A stretch of DNA of 64,000 bases from Nostoc paludosum FACHB-159 (GCF_014698835.1 NZ_JACJTU010000001.1:434001-498000), one strand, 5' to 3'; positions 26,783-36,332 are shown, counted from the first letter of the stretch. Numbers and translations: made by a program. The notes: generated by a model from the letters alone, not told the origin.

Positions 26783-27080
26783 AAATTATTTATTACATCA
26801 AGCTCTATGACTTCTAATGTAAAACTTAAAACATCAATAGATACAAATAAAATGTATCAAAGTCTTACACGGTAAGAAGTAATTCTCTCGATAATTGCTA
26901 AAATTATATGAATTTATTGAGATTGTTTTTAACTAAAATACGCTAAAACCTTGATAATTATTAGTAATAGTCTTGCAAATAAGAGCGTATATTTAGCGTT
27001 AATAGCAAATAGATATTAATTTTTTTGTCTGCAAATTCTAGCAAAAAGAATTTGAGCAAGTTTTCTCAGCGTTAGCAAAA

Positions 27081-27230
27081 CTAGAAATTCTGTATTTGTT
27101 GTCCGAGAAGTTGTATATCTTGCTTTGGAAACGAACGATGCCATTTCTCCTCAAAACCTACGTAAGTTTCGATATCACGTAAAGCACGCCAGAACCAATG
27201 ATTCTTTTGAGGCTGAATGCACGAGCCTAG
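27081..27230 (-). pseudogene. Orphan C-terminal gene fragment
   Basis: The minus strand between an in-frame TGA at about 27241 and a TAG at 27083-27081 reads as convincing protein: CIQPQKNHWFWRALRDIETY, then VGFEEKWHRSFPKQDIQLLG and a short tail. There is no ATG/GTG/TTG start within it. It is most likely the remaining 3' end of a deleted gene. The family is not recognised. Other parts of the 26783-27283 gap show nothing. Confidence 0.35.
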
Positions 27231-27283
27231 ACTACCTATTCAGGTAACATTAGTAATTACCAAGAAGTTTTAATACAAAGCTA

Positions 27284-27637
27284 ATGTCTTCAACTCCTCT
27301 AACACTCAACCTAGTTGAAGGTTCTGTGTCCTTCAGTTTTTCACCCCAAGCAGCACGAGAATTAAAGGCAGCAATAGATCGGTTAATGGAAGGCCTCAAA
27401 GCTGTCGCTGCTAAATCCACTCCTGGCAGCAGTAAAGCGGCTCCCCAACCTCCCCTGGAATATCGTTACACTGGCGAAGTCTTTTTAGAAGTTTTCTGTA
27501 ATCCTAATATTTGGCCGAGTCCCTTCGCAGCCAAAGTCCTACTGACTGTTCGCAACATCAACATCCGCATAACTACAGAAGCCGAATTGACTCGCATCAT
27601 TGATGATATTAATCAGTATTTAGACCAAGTGGGATGA
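27284..27637 (+). CDS. Conserved hypothetical protein, 117 residues
   Basis: Starts MSSTPLTLNLVEGSVSFSFSP. A first half with an amphipathic helix (QAARELKAAIDRLMEGLKAVAA), an Ala/Pro/Ser-rich linker, then a beta-rich half with NPNIWPSPFAAKVLLTVRNINIRITTEAEL. It looks like a conserved cyanobacterial protein. No known domain is recognised and neighbours give no clue. Confidence 0.65.
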   Translation: MSSTPLTLNLVEGSVSFSFSPQAARELKAAIDRLMEGLKAVAAKSTPGSSKAAPQPPLEYRYTGEVFLEVFCNPNIWPSPFAAKVLLTVRNINIRITTEAELTRIIDDINQYLDQVG

Positions 27638-28053
27638 GGGAGATGGGGAGATGGGGAAAAGTTAAAGGGTAAAGGGTAAAGGGATAAATTTAACCTTTCC
27701 CCCTTTCCCTTTTACCATTCCCTGGAAAGCCCAATGCCCAATGCCCAATGCCCCATGCCCATTTAGAAAAATTACCGCAACAGTTCAACATTAGGAACCG
27801 CTCCGGTAAGATAATCCACATACTAGACTCAAGTTGTAGCACCAAAACTATTGGTTTTAATGCCTAAACCTACCTGAAAAATTGTATAATTTGAGACTCT
27901 AATGTTTCCGTATTAAAGAAAAACGCAAGATTCTAGATTCAGCAATGCTTCCCCAAAGCCAGAGATCATCCCAAATTGGGCGTTAAATCATTGATTGTGA
28001 AATCCACACTTCAAAAATAAACTCCCAATCTCAAATCCGAAATTGAACATTGA
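27638..28053. repeat. Intergenic region with GGGTAAA and AATGCCC repeats
   Basis: Bases 27642-27720 carry gggtaaa-type units and their complement, able to fold back. Bases 27730-27760 repeat aatgccc. The remainder up to the DUF4327 gene shows no gene or clear motif. Confidence 0.6.
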
Positions 28054-28290
28054 TTAGTCGTTGTCCCATTCTTCACGACCAATCAAATCACCAATGCGAT
28101 CGCGTAACAAAAAGTCACATTTTTCTAATTCACATTCAACGCAAACCCACTCTCTCGCTGGGATGTATTGGCAGAGTGTATATATTGGCTGTTGTCGGCT
28201 GACCATTCCCTTTTGCACCAGTCGGCGTGCTTCGTCTTGGATGACATCCAGAGAGTAGTAATTAATAGAAGGCACCGTATTCACACTCAT
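28054..28290 (-). CDS. DUF4327 family protein
   Basis: 78 residues: YYSLDVIQDEARRLVQKGMVSRQQPIYTLCQYIPAREWVCVECELEKCDFLLRDRIGDL is the family core (about 11-69), with three Cys in CVECELEKC. The family is small, soluble and restricted to cyanobacteria as far as I know. Function is unknown. Confidence 0.85.
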   Translation of the reverse strand: MSVNTVPSINYYSLDVIQDEARRLVQKGMVSRQQPIYTLCQYIPAREWVCVECELEKCDFLLRDRIGDLIGREEWDND

Positions 28291-29153
28291 GGTTTTTACT
28301 CACAAATTAACACTTAGATAGTGTTCCCGTTTAGCTATAAGGAACAAACATGACAGAGATTTGACTTGTGGCTATGCTTTTGTAGTTTGCTATACGGAAC
28401 TAATTTCATTTTGACGCTACACATCCTGAAATTATCTCAAGAAATGTTAAGAAAGTCAACAAAAGCTGACATTTCCGAAAAATAAGCTTCACAAAACAAT
28501 GTCAAAGTAGTTAACGAAACCTGCTGTGCTAGTTGTGTTAGTTTTATTCAACAGGTTCCAAAGCTCTGCTATTAGCGCTTTGAGGCATGATTTGGCTAGT
28601 GAGAAGAGTCCATATAGCGATCGCTCACAGACCAAATAATTACCTAAAAGCTGTATCTAGAAGTGTTGGTATCTATCTCAGGGTAAACAAGATAAGGATA
28701 TTTGGCAGCAACTAGGGTATAAACTATGGCAAAACTAACGGCTAAATTACACTATGAAGGCTTTTAAGCTAGCGACTGTTAACAATTTCTTAAACAAATC
28801 CGCAATTACTTGGTTAATTTCAGCGCCGATGTTACATGGTTTTTTTTAGAAGAACATCTGTACAAAGGCACAGAGGCGGGAGGTAGGGGAAGTGTAGGGG
28901 AGTTAACGAAGGCAGGAGGCAGGGGGCAGGAGGCAGGAGGCCGTTTTTATAACGAGGATTTATACCGCGTTCCAAAAACTTTTCGCCTTAAAAGGCTGTC
29001 TTCGTAGCGGGACGAAGCCCGGTTTTAGACCCGATTGTTTCGATAAAAAAAGCTTCCTACCTCCCAATGCCCAATGCCGAATGCCGAATGCCCAATGCCC
29101 AATGCCCAATGCCCCATGCCCAATGCCCCATCCCCTATACTTATGTTCACATT
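28291..29153. other. Intergenic region, repeats only
   Basis: No credible gene. Bases 28868-28945 are purine-rich aggcagg/gggagg repeats, which create a false 65-residue frame. Bases 29063-29130 are a long run of aatgccc units with variants aatgccg and atgcccc. Upstream of 28800 the sequence is AT-rich and otherwise featureless. Confidence 0.6.
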
Positions 29154-29154
29154 A

Positions 29155-29186
29155 AAACAGACGCGATTTGGTCGCGTCTGTAAAGT
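29155..29186 (-). terminator. Terminator of rbfA
   Basis: ACAGACGCGA and TCGCGTCTGT form a 10-bp stem with a 5-base loop. On the minus strand it is followed by TTTTAA, and lies about 60 bp past the rbfA stop. Confidence 0.7.
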
Positions 29187-29243
29187 GTTTGGCGGATTTG
29201 CTGAGATCGATTTGTTCTGAAGTTACATTGTTATTTGGGTTAC

Positions 29244-29663
29244 TTATTCTGAGAGTTCGTCATCATCTCGATCTGTGGTGTCTTCTACTGGTGTGGAATT
29301 TTCTGGCGATCGCTGATTATTCAGCTGATTTAATAGTGCCAATACCTTATTGCCACGTTCTATAGAGCGATCTTCGACAAAGATAACCTCTGGTGTGCGA
29401 CGTAGCCGTACCCTAGCACCAAGTTCGCTACGGACAAAACCCGTGGCTGACTTTAAGCCCGCCATTGTTTCTGCCTTGGCTTCATCTGTACCATAAATAC
29501 TGACGTAGATTTTGGCGTGTTGGAGATCGCCGGAAACATCAACATCAGTAACACTTACCATTCCTGTACCCACACGGTCATCCTTAATGCCGTTGAGCAG
29601 CATTTGGCTAACTTCCCGTTTAATCAGTTCAGCAACACGGGAAACGCGGCGATTTGTAGCCAT
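29244..29663 (-). CDS. rbfA: Ribosome-binding factor A
   Basis: 139 residues. [54 protein letters not shown] covers the KH-like fold of RbfA (about 5-58), with a C-terminal [21 protein letters not shown]. It assists 16S rRNA maturation in the 30S subunit and cold adaptation. An acidic tail of about 20 residues follows the domain. It is preceded by a DUF751 gene in the same direction, a common cyanobacterial pairing. Confidence 0.93.
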   Translation of the reverse strand: MATNRRVSRVAELIKREVSQMLLNGIKDDRVGTGMVSVTDVDVSGDLQHAKIYVSIYGTDEAKAETMAGLKSATGFVRSELGARVRLRRTPEVIFVEDRSIERGNKVLALLNQLNNQRSPENSTPVEDTTDRDDDELSE

Positions 29664-29792
29664 AAAAGTTTAGCCTCCTCACAGAGGTTGTACGACATAA
29701 TATAAACGCAAGCTGGGTGATAATACCTAGCGTATGGCAAGTAACGCCAAAAACAACTGTCTCTAGGGCAGAAGCCGCAGCATCGCCCCAGT

Positions 29793-29999
29793 CTAGATTG
29801 TACTCAATCCCAGCATTGCACGTAGGGTGAGAGTGACGAACACCAGACTGCTGAGAAACAAACCCAAAAGGGCAATTAAGGTGATTGGGCGTTTCAACAG
29901 TGGCACTAATGGCGCAAAGGTGTTGAGAAATACCCCTAAGAGGACAGTAATGAAGTAGCGGGGGTAGCGAAAGACGTTATCCCAAAATCCGTCGAACAT
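29793..29999 (-). CDS. DUF751 (Ycf33-like) small membrane protein
   Basis: 68 residues with two hydrophobic segments (FITVLLGVFLNTFAPLVPL and TLIALLGLFLSSLVFVTLTLRAML). FWDNVFRYPRYFITVLLG is the family start. The family is shared by cyanobacteria and plastids (Ycf33), and its function is unknown. It lies 130 bp upstream of rbfA. Confidence 0.8.
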   Translation of the reverse strand: MFDGFWDNVFRYPRYFITVLLGVFLNTFAPLVPLLKRPITLIALLGLFLSSLVFVTLTLRAMLGLSTI

Positions 30000-30163
30000 T
30001 TGAATTTAAACTGCCTTGCTATAGACTTACGTTTGTTTTGACATTCTTTATCTATTTAATTGTAATCTATGCGCCTGGAAAATTACCCAGTTAATATAAA
30101 ATATGGTTCGTCAGCTATATTAACTATATTTAGTCGCAACTATTTCGGTAAAATTGTAAGTAA

Positions 30164-31003
30164 ATGGTTATTCAAATCCCCAAAGAAACTAGCCCGCGTC
30201 CATTTTTGAAGTGGGCAGGGGGTAAGAGTAGGTTGATTCAGCAATATATTCCTTATTTTCCTAAGAATTATCAAAATTACTATGAACCATTTTTAGGTGG
30301 AGGTGCTATTTTTTTCCATTTGCAACCAAATAAAGCAATTTTAACTGATATTAATGCTGAGTTAATTAATACTTATTGCTGCGTTCGAGATAATGTTGAT
30401 GAATTAATCTTGCTTCTCAAAGAGCATAAAGAACGACACAATAGAGATTATTATTACACTATAAGAAATAATTATGTTGGTACAGATTTAGAAAAAGCTG
30501 CTCGTTTTATTTATCTGAATAAAACCTGTTTCAATGGTCTTTATCGAGTCAACTCCCACGGTAATTTTAATGTGCCCTTAGGCAGATATAACAATCCTAA
30601 CATTTGTCCTGAAAACTTACTGCAAGTTGCTTCTACAGCGCTTTCTCAGGCTAAAATTCAACAAGCAGATTTTACAGAAGTGCTAAATCATGCCACTAGC
30701 AGTAATGACTTTGTGTTTTTCGATCCGCCTTACCACCCTATCAGTCAAACTAGTTATTTTACCGCTTATAGTTCAAATTCTTTTAGTAAAAAAGACCAAG
30801 AACTTTTGAGAGATACTTGTGCAGAGTTAGCAAGTCGTGGTGTCAAAGTTATGGTATGCAATTCTGATTGTGAATTTATTAAAAAAATTTATACAGATAT
30901 CAATTTTGAAACGCACACAATTAAAGCAGCACGTTCAATTAACTCGAATATCAAAAATCGAGGCATGATTGACGAACTATTAATTACATCCTTTAATAAT
31001 TAA
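30164..31003 (+). CDS. Dam-family (D12 class) DNA adenine-N6 methyltransferase
   Basis: 279 residues. SAM motif I FLKWAGGKSRL (14-24), YYEPFLGGGAIFFHL (39-53), the catalytic DPPY at 187-190 (FVFFDPPYHPIS) and FNGLYRVNSHGNFNVPLG are diagnostic of Dam/DpnII/EcoRV-type enzymes. The target is probably GATC or a GAT-containing site. It could be the solitary Dam enzyme typical of HIP1-rich cyanobacteria, but the convergent gene 120 bp away encodes a nuclease-like protein, so a restriction-modification pair is also possible. Confidence 0.9.
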   Translation: MVIQIPKETSPRPFLKWAGGKSRLIQQYIPYFPKNYQNYYEPFLGGGAIFFHLQPNKAILTDINAELINTYCCVRDNVDELILLLKEHKERHNRDYYYTIRNNYVGTDLEKAARFIYLNKTCFNGLYRVNSHGNFNVPLGRYNNPNICPENLLQVASTALSQAKIQQADFTEVLNHATSSNDFVFFDPPYHPISQTSYFTAYSSNSFSKKDQELLRDTCAELASRGVKVMVCNSDCEFIKKIYTDINFETHTIKAARSINSNIKNRGMIDELLITSFNN

Positions 31004-31122
31004 TAATTCAGGAGTCATAACTCAGAAATTAGCATGAATTCTGTACAACTGGTAACTGAATAAATCAAAGCAAGATTTAATAGTCAATTTAGCAAATATT
31101 ACATTCTGAATTATGACTTCTT

Positions 31123-31617
31123 CTAAAGATTTTTATTTGCCCAGGCAATGAATCTATCTAAGCTATAGACTGCTAATAAATTATGGTTATCGTTAACTCT
31201 TGCTTTGAGCCATTTACTTGCACCTTCTCGCATCCCTTCACCACCTAATATGACAATAGTCGGTGCAGGGTAATAATGCTGAATGTTCATATTCAAATAA
31301 GGAAACTTTTCATCAACCGAACCAGGGCTTTCTTGCCATTTGCACTCGATAATTAAACCAGATGGCATTGCAGGTGAGCCAACAACGTAAAAATCAACTT
31401 TTAAATCGGTATGATAAATTCCAGTTCCAATATAAACCTCTTTCCCATAGCGTTTTGGCAATAAAGCCGCATTTAGTACAATTTCTTTGGAGACATAATT
31501 CCCGACTTGGAAATAATTATGGCCATTCAAAATTGCTTCTACATTAATTTCTAAAATTCTCCCTGCCTTATTTGCCCGCCCACCTTGAGTCAGAGCCATG
31601 CTAAAATCCTCTGCCAA
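31123..31617 (-). CDS. PD-(D/E)XK nuclease-like protein, possible restriction endonuclease
   Basis: 164 residues. The active-site pattern is visible: LKVDFYVVG (D75), then GLIIECKWQ (E91, K93, Q95), with an upstream helix ILEINVEAIL bearing E24. This is the E-x(n)-D-x(n)-ExK arrangement of PD-(D/E)XK enzymes. Start M1 (31617) or M7 (31599) is possible. It is convergent with the Dam-type methyltransferase, so it may be the cognate endonuclease. Small size and lack of a target-recognition domain leave a Holliday-junction or repair nuclease role open. Confidence 0.65.
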   Translation of the reverse strand: MAEDFSMALTQGGRANKAGRILEINVEAILNGHNYFQVGNYVSKEIVLNAALLPKRYGKEVYIGTGIYHTDLKVDFYVVGSPAMPSGLIIECKWQESPGSVDEKFPYLNMNIQHYYPAPTIVILGGEGMREGASKWLKARVNDNHNLLAVYSLDRFIAWANKNL

Positions 31618-31844
31618 AAGTACTGCTTATTCTAGGATTCCATAGAAGCAGTAATAAATGGTCAGTTGCTTAATATGAATTTTTATTGAAAGTACAAAAA
31701 TTTGGTATCTATGTACTAAATAAATACAAATGTATTAATAATTTGGATAATTAAGGGTTGCTGATTCCAAGAAGGGTGAAAAAAAAGGAATTTCCTTGTG
31801 ATTTTTCCTTTTAATACTTTTCTTAGCTCTTGTAAACATGCCTT

Positions 31845-32144
31845 CTACTGCAAGCGAGTACGCCATTTTTCTGGGTCTTGGGAACAGTGAAAAACAGCGT
31901 AGATAATAATCTCCTGTTCATTAAACTCGTAAAAAACGACGTAGGGAAAACGCCTAATTGTAGCGCGGCGATAACTTTCATGAACAATCTGGTATGTGCT
32001 GGGTTGACGCTGAATTAAATTCAGGCAGGCATCAACACAGCGTAAAAACTCAGCACCTAAGCCAAATTCCCTCCCCTCGTACCAGTCATAAGCTTCAATA
32101 ATGTCTAGTTCTGCGGCTGTAAGAATAGTTAATTTTCTAGCCAT
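31845..32144 (-). CDS. RelE/ParE family toxin
   Basis: 99 residues: LTILTAAELDIIEAYDWYEGREFGLGAEFLRCVDACLNLIQRQPSTYQIV and RRFPYVVFYEFNEQEIIIYAVFHCSQDPEKW are the ParE-type fold. The gene overlaps the antitoxin by 8 bases in the same direction, consistent with a type II module. Confidence 0.85.
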   Translation of the reverse strand: MARKLTILTAAELDIIEAYDWYEGREFGLGAEFLRCVDACLNLIQRQPSTYQIVHESYRRATIRRFPYVVFYEFNEQEIIIYAVFHCSQDPEKWRTRLQ

Positions 32145-32358
32145 GTCGTTGAGAGATTCTAGCTTTTACATCTTCCCAACTGCTGCCAATGGATGGATTT
32201 TGCAGATATTCAGCTTTGCGGCGGGCTAGCTCTTGTTTTTGCCAATCTAAAACTGGGAGTGCTGCTGGTGTAGCGGCTATCTCATCCCATAAATCTTCTA
32301 CTAGTTGAAGTTTTTCCGCTCTCGAAAGACTAGAGAGTTCGGGAAATACTGGATTCAT
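32137..32358 (-). CDS. Addiction module antitoxin
   Basis: 73 residues: LSSLSRAEKLQLVEDLWDEIA and LDWQKQELARRKAEYLQNPSIGSSWEDVKARI match the addiction-module protein family usually paired with RelE/ParE toxins. It is upstream of the toxin and overlaps it. Confidence 0.85.
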   Translation of the reverse strand: MNPVFPELSSLSRAEKLQLVEDLWDEIAATPAALPVLDWQKQELARRKAEYLQNPSIGSSWEDVKARISQRHG

Positions 32359-32475
32359 GGTGTTTTCTTAATTTGATTCACCTTCATTATTACACCCAAA
32401 ACCTTCATATCCATAGCAATATTTCTAATAACTGAAATTCAGGTTAGATAAATTTTAATAATTTTCCTTTAGACT

Positions 32476-33696
32476 TCAACCTGTCTGAGCTTCAGTATTA
32501 CCGTTGCGGATAGCCCAGGCTATTTCTAATAGTTGAGTCCAGCGCTTTTGCACTTGTTTGGGGGTACATTTGATGGCTTTGGCGATCGCCTGGTCGCTCT
32601 CCCGTGCAGTTTTGAGTTGTAAAATTTGCTGTTGTTGTTCTGTAAGTTGACCGATAAATATTTCCCATTGTTGGGAAGATAAACCCAACTTTTGCTCTAA
32701 ACCCGCACCTAACCATTGATGTACCAATTGCCAATGATGTTGCTTGGCAAACTTTTCTACATGATATTTAAACCGTTGTTGCAAATAATCGCGCTGACGG
32801 CTAGTTAAACCGAGAATTTGGTCAATTTCTGGTGCTGAAAGGTCTTGCAGTTTCAAACTTAAGTAGTCCATACAGTCAGATTGACCTTGGGACTCTAAGT
32901 ATTTCATCAATTCAGCAATGACGCGATCGCGTTCTGATTCTTCTGATGGATCGAAACTGGCTTTGGCAATCATTTGCGATCGCAGTTGCTGTACCGCCGA
33001 ATTACGTTGGTAAGATTCTGCTTCTTCACCCTTAGCAGACTCCACCGCCATTTCAATATCCACAGTAGTTTCTTGGGGCTGACGACGAGCAAAACCCTGC
33101 GCCCGCAAAATAATTAATTGCTGATTTGCGCCGCCAGGTAAATTGATGCGACGTTTGGCGTACTGTTCTGTAAATGCCATATATTCAGCTAATTGCAGCT
33201 GAGTACGCGGCGTGTGATCCTCAGGTAATTCGTTTTCGCGGCGGAAAGCTTTAATCGCTTCAATATAAAATGCTTGTAAAAAATCTTCAATTAGGCTGTA
33301 ACGAGCGTCAAAACCCAACTCCGAGCCGGATATAGTGACATGGCGGTAAACCATCGCGCCCAAATTGCTATGTAATTCCACCCGTCCTTGTTTGGAACCT
33401 AGGTGGTAGTAACGCAAGCACTTTTGCATCCGGTGTCTGGCCAACGTCATCTGCCAAGACTGAATTTGTCCAGATGTTTGGATACGCGAGCTTTTATCGC
33501 AAATGCGTTCTACTTCCTTGGCGATGCGCTTTGCTAAAGCTTGTACGCATCTGGGCGCTGCTTTCACTTGCCCTTGCATTTCCTCACACAGCAATTGAAC
33601 TAAGGTGTCACTGCTGCTAGCTGGCAATTCTTCGCCAGAAACATGGTTGTTAAAAACTGGTGTAGAGTTTGGTAGATTGGCGACATTAGCTTTCAT
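32476..33696 (-). CDS. HetZ-related protein (heterocyst differentiation family)
   Basis: 406 residues, soluble, about the length of HetZ. Blocks such as LVQLLCEEMQ, LHSNLGAMVYRHVTISGSELGFDARYSLIEDFLQAFYIEAIKAFRRENELP and KRRINLPGGANQQLIILRAQGFARRQPQ give a HetZ-like impression. The C-terminal DQAIAKAIKCTPKQVQKRWTQLL looks like a sigma-region-4-type helix-turn-helix. HetZ is a DNA-binding regulator of heterocyst commitment acting with HetR and HetP. Cyanobacteria carry several HetZ paralogues, and this one lacks a hetP/patU neighbour, so the paralogue is not identified. Confidence 0.6.
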   Translation of the reverse strand: MKANVANLPNSTPVFNNHVSGEELPASSSDTLVQLLCEEMQGQVKAAPRCVQALAKRIAKEVERICDKSSRIQTSGQIQSWQMTLARHRMQKCLRYYHLGSKQGRVELHSNLGAMVYRHVTISGSELGFDARYSLIEDFLQAFYIEAIKAFRRENELPEDHTPRTQLQLAEYMAFTEQYAKRRINLPGGANQQLIILRAQGFARRQPQETTVDIEMAVESAKGEEAESYQRNSAVQQLRSQMIAKASFDPSEESERDRVIAELMKYLESQGQSDCMDYLSLKLQDLSAPEIDQILGLTSRQRDYLQQRFKYHVEKFAKQHHWQLVHQWLGAGLEQKLGLSSQQWEIFIGQLTEQQQQILQLKTARESDQAIAKAIKCTPKQVQKRWTQLLEIAWAIRNGNTEAQTG

Positions 33697-34080
33697 GACT
33701 TTTCCAGGGAGTAGTATTGCACCGTAATTACAACGCAGACACAGCGATCGAGGCTAGTCTTGGTTGGAGAATCTTTGGGCATTCATCCATCAAGACTTGC
33801 CCCACGTAATGCTCACATCTAAAGCTCATATTTAAAACTGTAGGAAATACGAAAGAGTTATAGCTATGACAATGTGTCGGTTCTTCCACAAACCACCACA
33901 TTGATGCTAGTAAATGGATACGCAGCATTTCTTCAAAGTTGTTAAATGCCTTGCTCTAGCCAGTGTTGCCACCATCCTGTTATACCCACTGATATCGCCT
34001 TTAATTATGACAATTTCAAAACTGGAGTCATTTAAATCACAATTTCCGAAACTAACAAGTGCGCTGATGAAATTTAATCC
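33697..34080. other. Intergenic region between HetZ-like and Sua5-like genes
   Basis: No credible gene. A plus-strand frame from 33914 has a hydrophobic stretch (ALASVATILLYPLISPLIMTI) but runs on as antisense of the Sua5-like gene, so it is not called. The HetZ-like promoter should be at about 33700-33900. Confidence 0.4.
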
Positions 34081-34740
34081 TTATACCCATGTTGCTGCTG
34101 CTTCCCAACCTAAACCCCTCCGTATAATTACTGCTTCATCTCCTGTTAAATCCAAAATAGTAGACACTTCGTACTTAGGTTCTTCGCCAGCATCTACAAT
34201 TATGTCTACGAATTTGTCTAAACGGTCAAATAGCTCTACCCGTGATTGAATAGTCTCTGGATCTATGTGAACCAAGCCATTATTTCCTTCATCTGGTGGC
34301 ACGTGTGCGGAAGTTGAGATAATCGGATTGCCTAACGCTTCCAGCAGAGCCAAACAGACAGTATGGTTTGGGACTCTAATTCCTGTAGTTTTCCGCTTGG
34401 GACTTTGCACCAATCGCGGTACTAACTTAGTAGCTGGTAGCAAAAACGTGTATGTACCTGGAATTAGGCGCTTCATAATCCGATAGGCTGTGTCACTTAC
34501 GAAGGCATAAGTCGCCACATTTGAAAGCGAGGGACATAAAAATGTCAGTGGTTTATCATTTGCTAGCTGCTTAATTTGCCGCACTCGTTCTACCGCCGAC
34601 TTGGCATTCAAATCACAACCGATCGCATAGACTGTATCAGTAGGGTAAAGCATGACAGCACCACTAGAGAGCGCTGACTTTATTTCCTCTATTCGGCGAA
34701 TTTGAGGATTGTCCGGATGAACTGGGAAGATTTTTGCCAT
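34081..34740 (-). CDS. Sua5/YciO/YrdC family protein (threonylcarbamoyl-AMP synthase-like)
   Basis: 219 residues from MAKIFPVHPDNPQ at 34740. VMLYPTDTVYAIGCDL, KPLTFLCPSLSNVATYAF and TTGIRVPNHTVCLALLEALGNPIISTSAH form the dsRNA-binding-like YrdC fold. In the YrdC class it makes threonylcarbamoyl-AMP for tRNA t6A37; YciO-like paralogues have unclear roles. The frame is open to 34839, but the 33 extra residues are read through GGGGACT/GTGTGGG repeats and are rejected. Confidence 0.85.
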   Translation of the reverse strand: MAKIFPVHPDNPQIRRIEEIKSALSSGAVMLYPTDTVYAIGCDLNAKSAVERVRQIKQLANDKPLTFLCPSLSNVATYAFVSDTAYRIMKRLIPGTYTFLLPATKLVPRLVQSPKRKTTGIRVPNHTVCLALLEALGNPIISTSAHVPPDEGNNGLVHIDPETIQSRVELFDRLDKFVDIIVDAGEEPKYEVSTILDLTGDEAVIIRRGLGWEAAATWV

Positions 34741-34866
34741 AGGTGGGGACTGGGGACTGGGGAGTGTGGGGAGTGTGGGGAGTGTGGGGGGAAAGATTTC
34801 TTCCCCATCCTCCCACACCTCCCCATGCCCAATAATCAATGACTAATGACTAATGACTAATGACTA
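34741..34866. repeat. Heptanucleotide repeats between divergent genes
   Basis: ggggactggggactgggg and gtgtggggagtgtggggag runs (34743-34785) are followed by their near complement and by tgactaa repeats (34838-34872). They form the whole divergent promoter space and reach into the larC start region. Confidence 0.7.
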
Positions 34867-34872
34867 ATGACT

Positions 34873-36156
34873 ATGAATAAAATCGCTTATCTTCAATGTC
34901 CGACAGGAATTTCTGGTGATATGTGCCTGGGTGCTTTGGTCAGTTTGGGTGTTCCTGTGGAGTATTTAATTGAAAAACTCAATGGGTTGGGAATTGAGCA
35001 GGAATATAAGTTAAGGGCAGAACTTGTGCAACGGAATGGTCAGCAGGCGACTAAAGTCCATGTGGATTTAATAGATCATCATCACCACCACGATCGCGAA
35101 CACACTCATCATCACGAACGCCACCTGCCAGAAATAGAGCAGATGATTCTCAAAGCAGGGTTACCGCCACGGGCAGAAGCTTGGAGTTTGGCGGTATTCC
35201 GGCAGCTAGCTGTAGCAGAAGGGGCAGTGCATGGCATTTCTCCTGAAAAAGTTCATTTTCATGAGGTGGGTGCTGTAGATGCGATTGTAGATATTGTGGG
35301 TACTTGCTTGGGGTTGGATTGGCTAGGGATTGAGAGCAATGAGTCAGGATTGCCTTTACTATACTGCTCGGCGTTCCCGACTGGCGGCGGTACTGTGAGG
35401 GCGGCGCATGGTCAAATGGCTGTACCAGTACCAGCAGTATTAAAGCTGTGGGAAATGCGGGGTTGTCCAGTTTATAGCAACGGCATTGAACGAGAACTGG
35501 TGACACCAACAGGTGCCGCGATCGCCACTACCTTAGTCAGAGAATTTGGTTCGCCGCCCCCCATCACTATCAAGCAGGTAGGATTGGGAGCAGGAACCAT
35601 AAATTTACCCATCCCCAATATTTTACGCCTCTGGCTGGGCGAAAGCGCAATTTTAGAGTCAGATTTCCGTGATTCTGGCGATACTAGCTCAAATGTGGAA
35701 ACCATATCGGTATTAGAAACCCAAATTGATGATTTAAATCCTCAAGCCATCGGCTATGTGTTTGAGGCTTTGTTTGCGGCTGGTGCGCTGGATGTTTTTA
35801 CTGTGGCGATCGCGATGAAAAAATCCCGCCCAGGAATTTTGCTGACTGTTATCTGTCATCCAGAAAATTTACTCAGTTGTGAAGCTGTTATATTCCGTGA
35901 AACCACAACATTGGGTATTAGGCGAACTAATCAGCAACGCGCCATTTTACAACGAGAAATTCAACAAGTGGAAACTGAATATGGCAAAGTGCGCGTTAAA
36001 GTAGCATGGAAAGGGCGATCGTCAGAAAAACTTATTGCTAATGTGCAGCCAGAATACGAAGATTGTGCAGAATTAGCCCGAAAACATAATATTCCCTGGC
36101 GGGAAGTTCAACGGCTAGCGCTACAGCATTGGTATTTAGAAAATCAAAACAACTAA
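34873..36156 (+). CDS. larC: Nickel-pincer cofactor biosynthesis protein LarC
   Basis: 427 residues. MNKIAYLQCPTGISGDMCLGALVSLG, a His-rich segment (DHHHHHDREHTHHHERH, about 69-85), VHFHEVGAVDAIVDIVGTCLGLD and PTGGGTVRAAHGQMAVPVPAVL are LarC/DUF111 hallmarks. LarC inserts nickel with CTP during synthesis of the lactate racemase cofactor. The ATG at 34867 belongs to the tgactaa repeat, so the ATG at 34873 is preferred. larB/larE are not in the window. Confidence 0.9.
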   Translation: MNKIAYLQCPTGISGDMCLGALVSLGVPVEYLIEKLNGLGIEQEYKLRAELVQRNGQQATKVHVDLIDHHHHHDREHTHHHERHLPEIEQMILKAGLPPRAEAWSLAVFRQLAVAEGAVHGISPEKVHFHEVGAVDAIVDIVGTCLGLDWLGIESNESGLPLLYCSAFPTGGGTVRAAHGQMAVPVPAVLKLWEMRGCPVYSNGIERELVTPTGAAIATTLVREFGSPPPITIKQVGLGAGTINLPIPNILRLWLGESAILESDFRDSGDTSSNVETISVLETQIDDLNPQAIGYVFEALFAAGALDVFTVAIAMKKSRPGILLTVICHPENLLSCEAVIFRETTTLGIRRTNQQRAILQREIQQVETEYGKVRVKVAWKGRSSEKLIANVQPEYEDCAELARKHNIPWREVQRLALQHWYLENQNN

Positions 36157-36247
36157 CCCATCTTGAAAATAGTGTTGACTGTTGACTGTAAAAAGATTTC
36201 TAGATTCTCATTGTCTGCATCATTCTGAGTCCTGTTTATGAAATAAA

Positions 36248-36282
36248 AACTCGTCAAAATTCAGCATGAATTTTGACGAGTG
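36248..36282. terminator. Terminator between larC and a DUF6658 gene
   Basis: CTCGTCAAAATTC (36250-36262) pairs with GAATTTTGACGAG (36268-36280), a 13-bp perfect stem with a 5-base loop. The minus strand continues with TTTTT, so it ends the DUF6658 transcript and may also stop larC. Confidence 0.75.
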
Positions 36283-36332
36283 GTGCGTTTATTGTTGCTT
36301 GTTAAACTGGATTATTACCACCAGTCTAACGA

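Noticed and set aside
28810..29007. 65-codon Gly-rich frame (EAGGRGQEAGGR)
   Set aside because: It is translated purine-rich repeat sequence.
33914..34249. 111-codon plus-strand frame with a hydrophobic N-terminus
   Set aside because: Its second half is antisense to the Sua5/YciO gene and no ribosome site or family pattern is seen.
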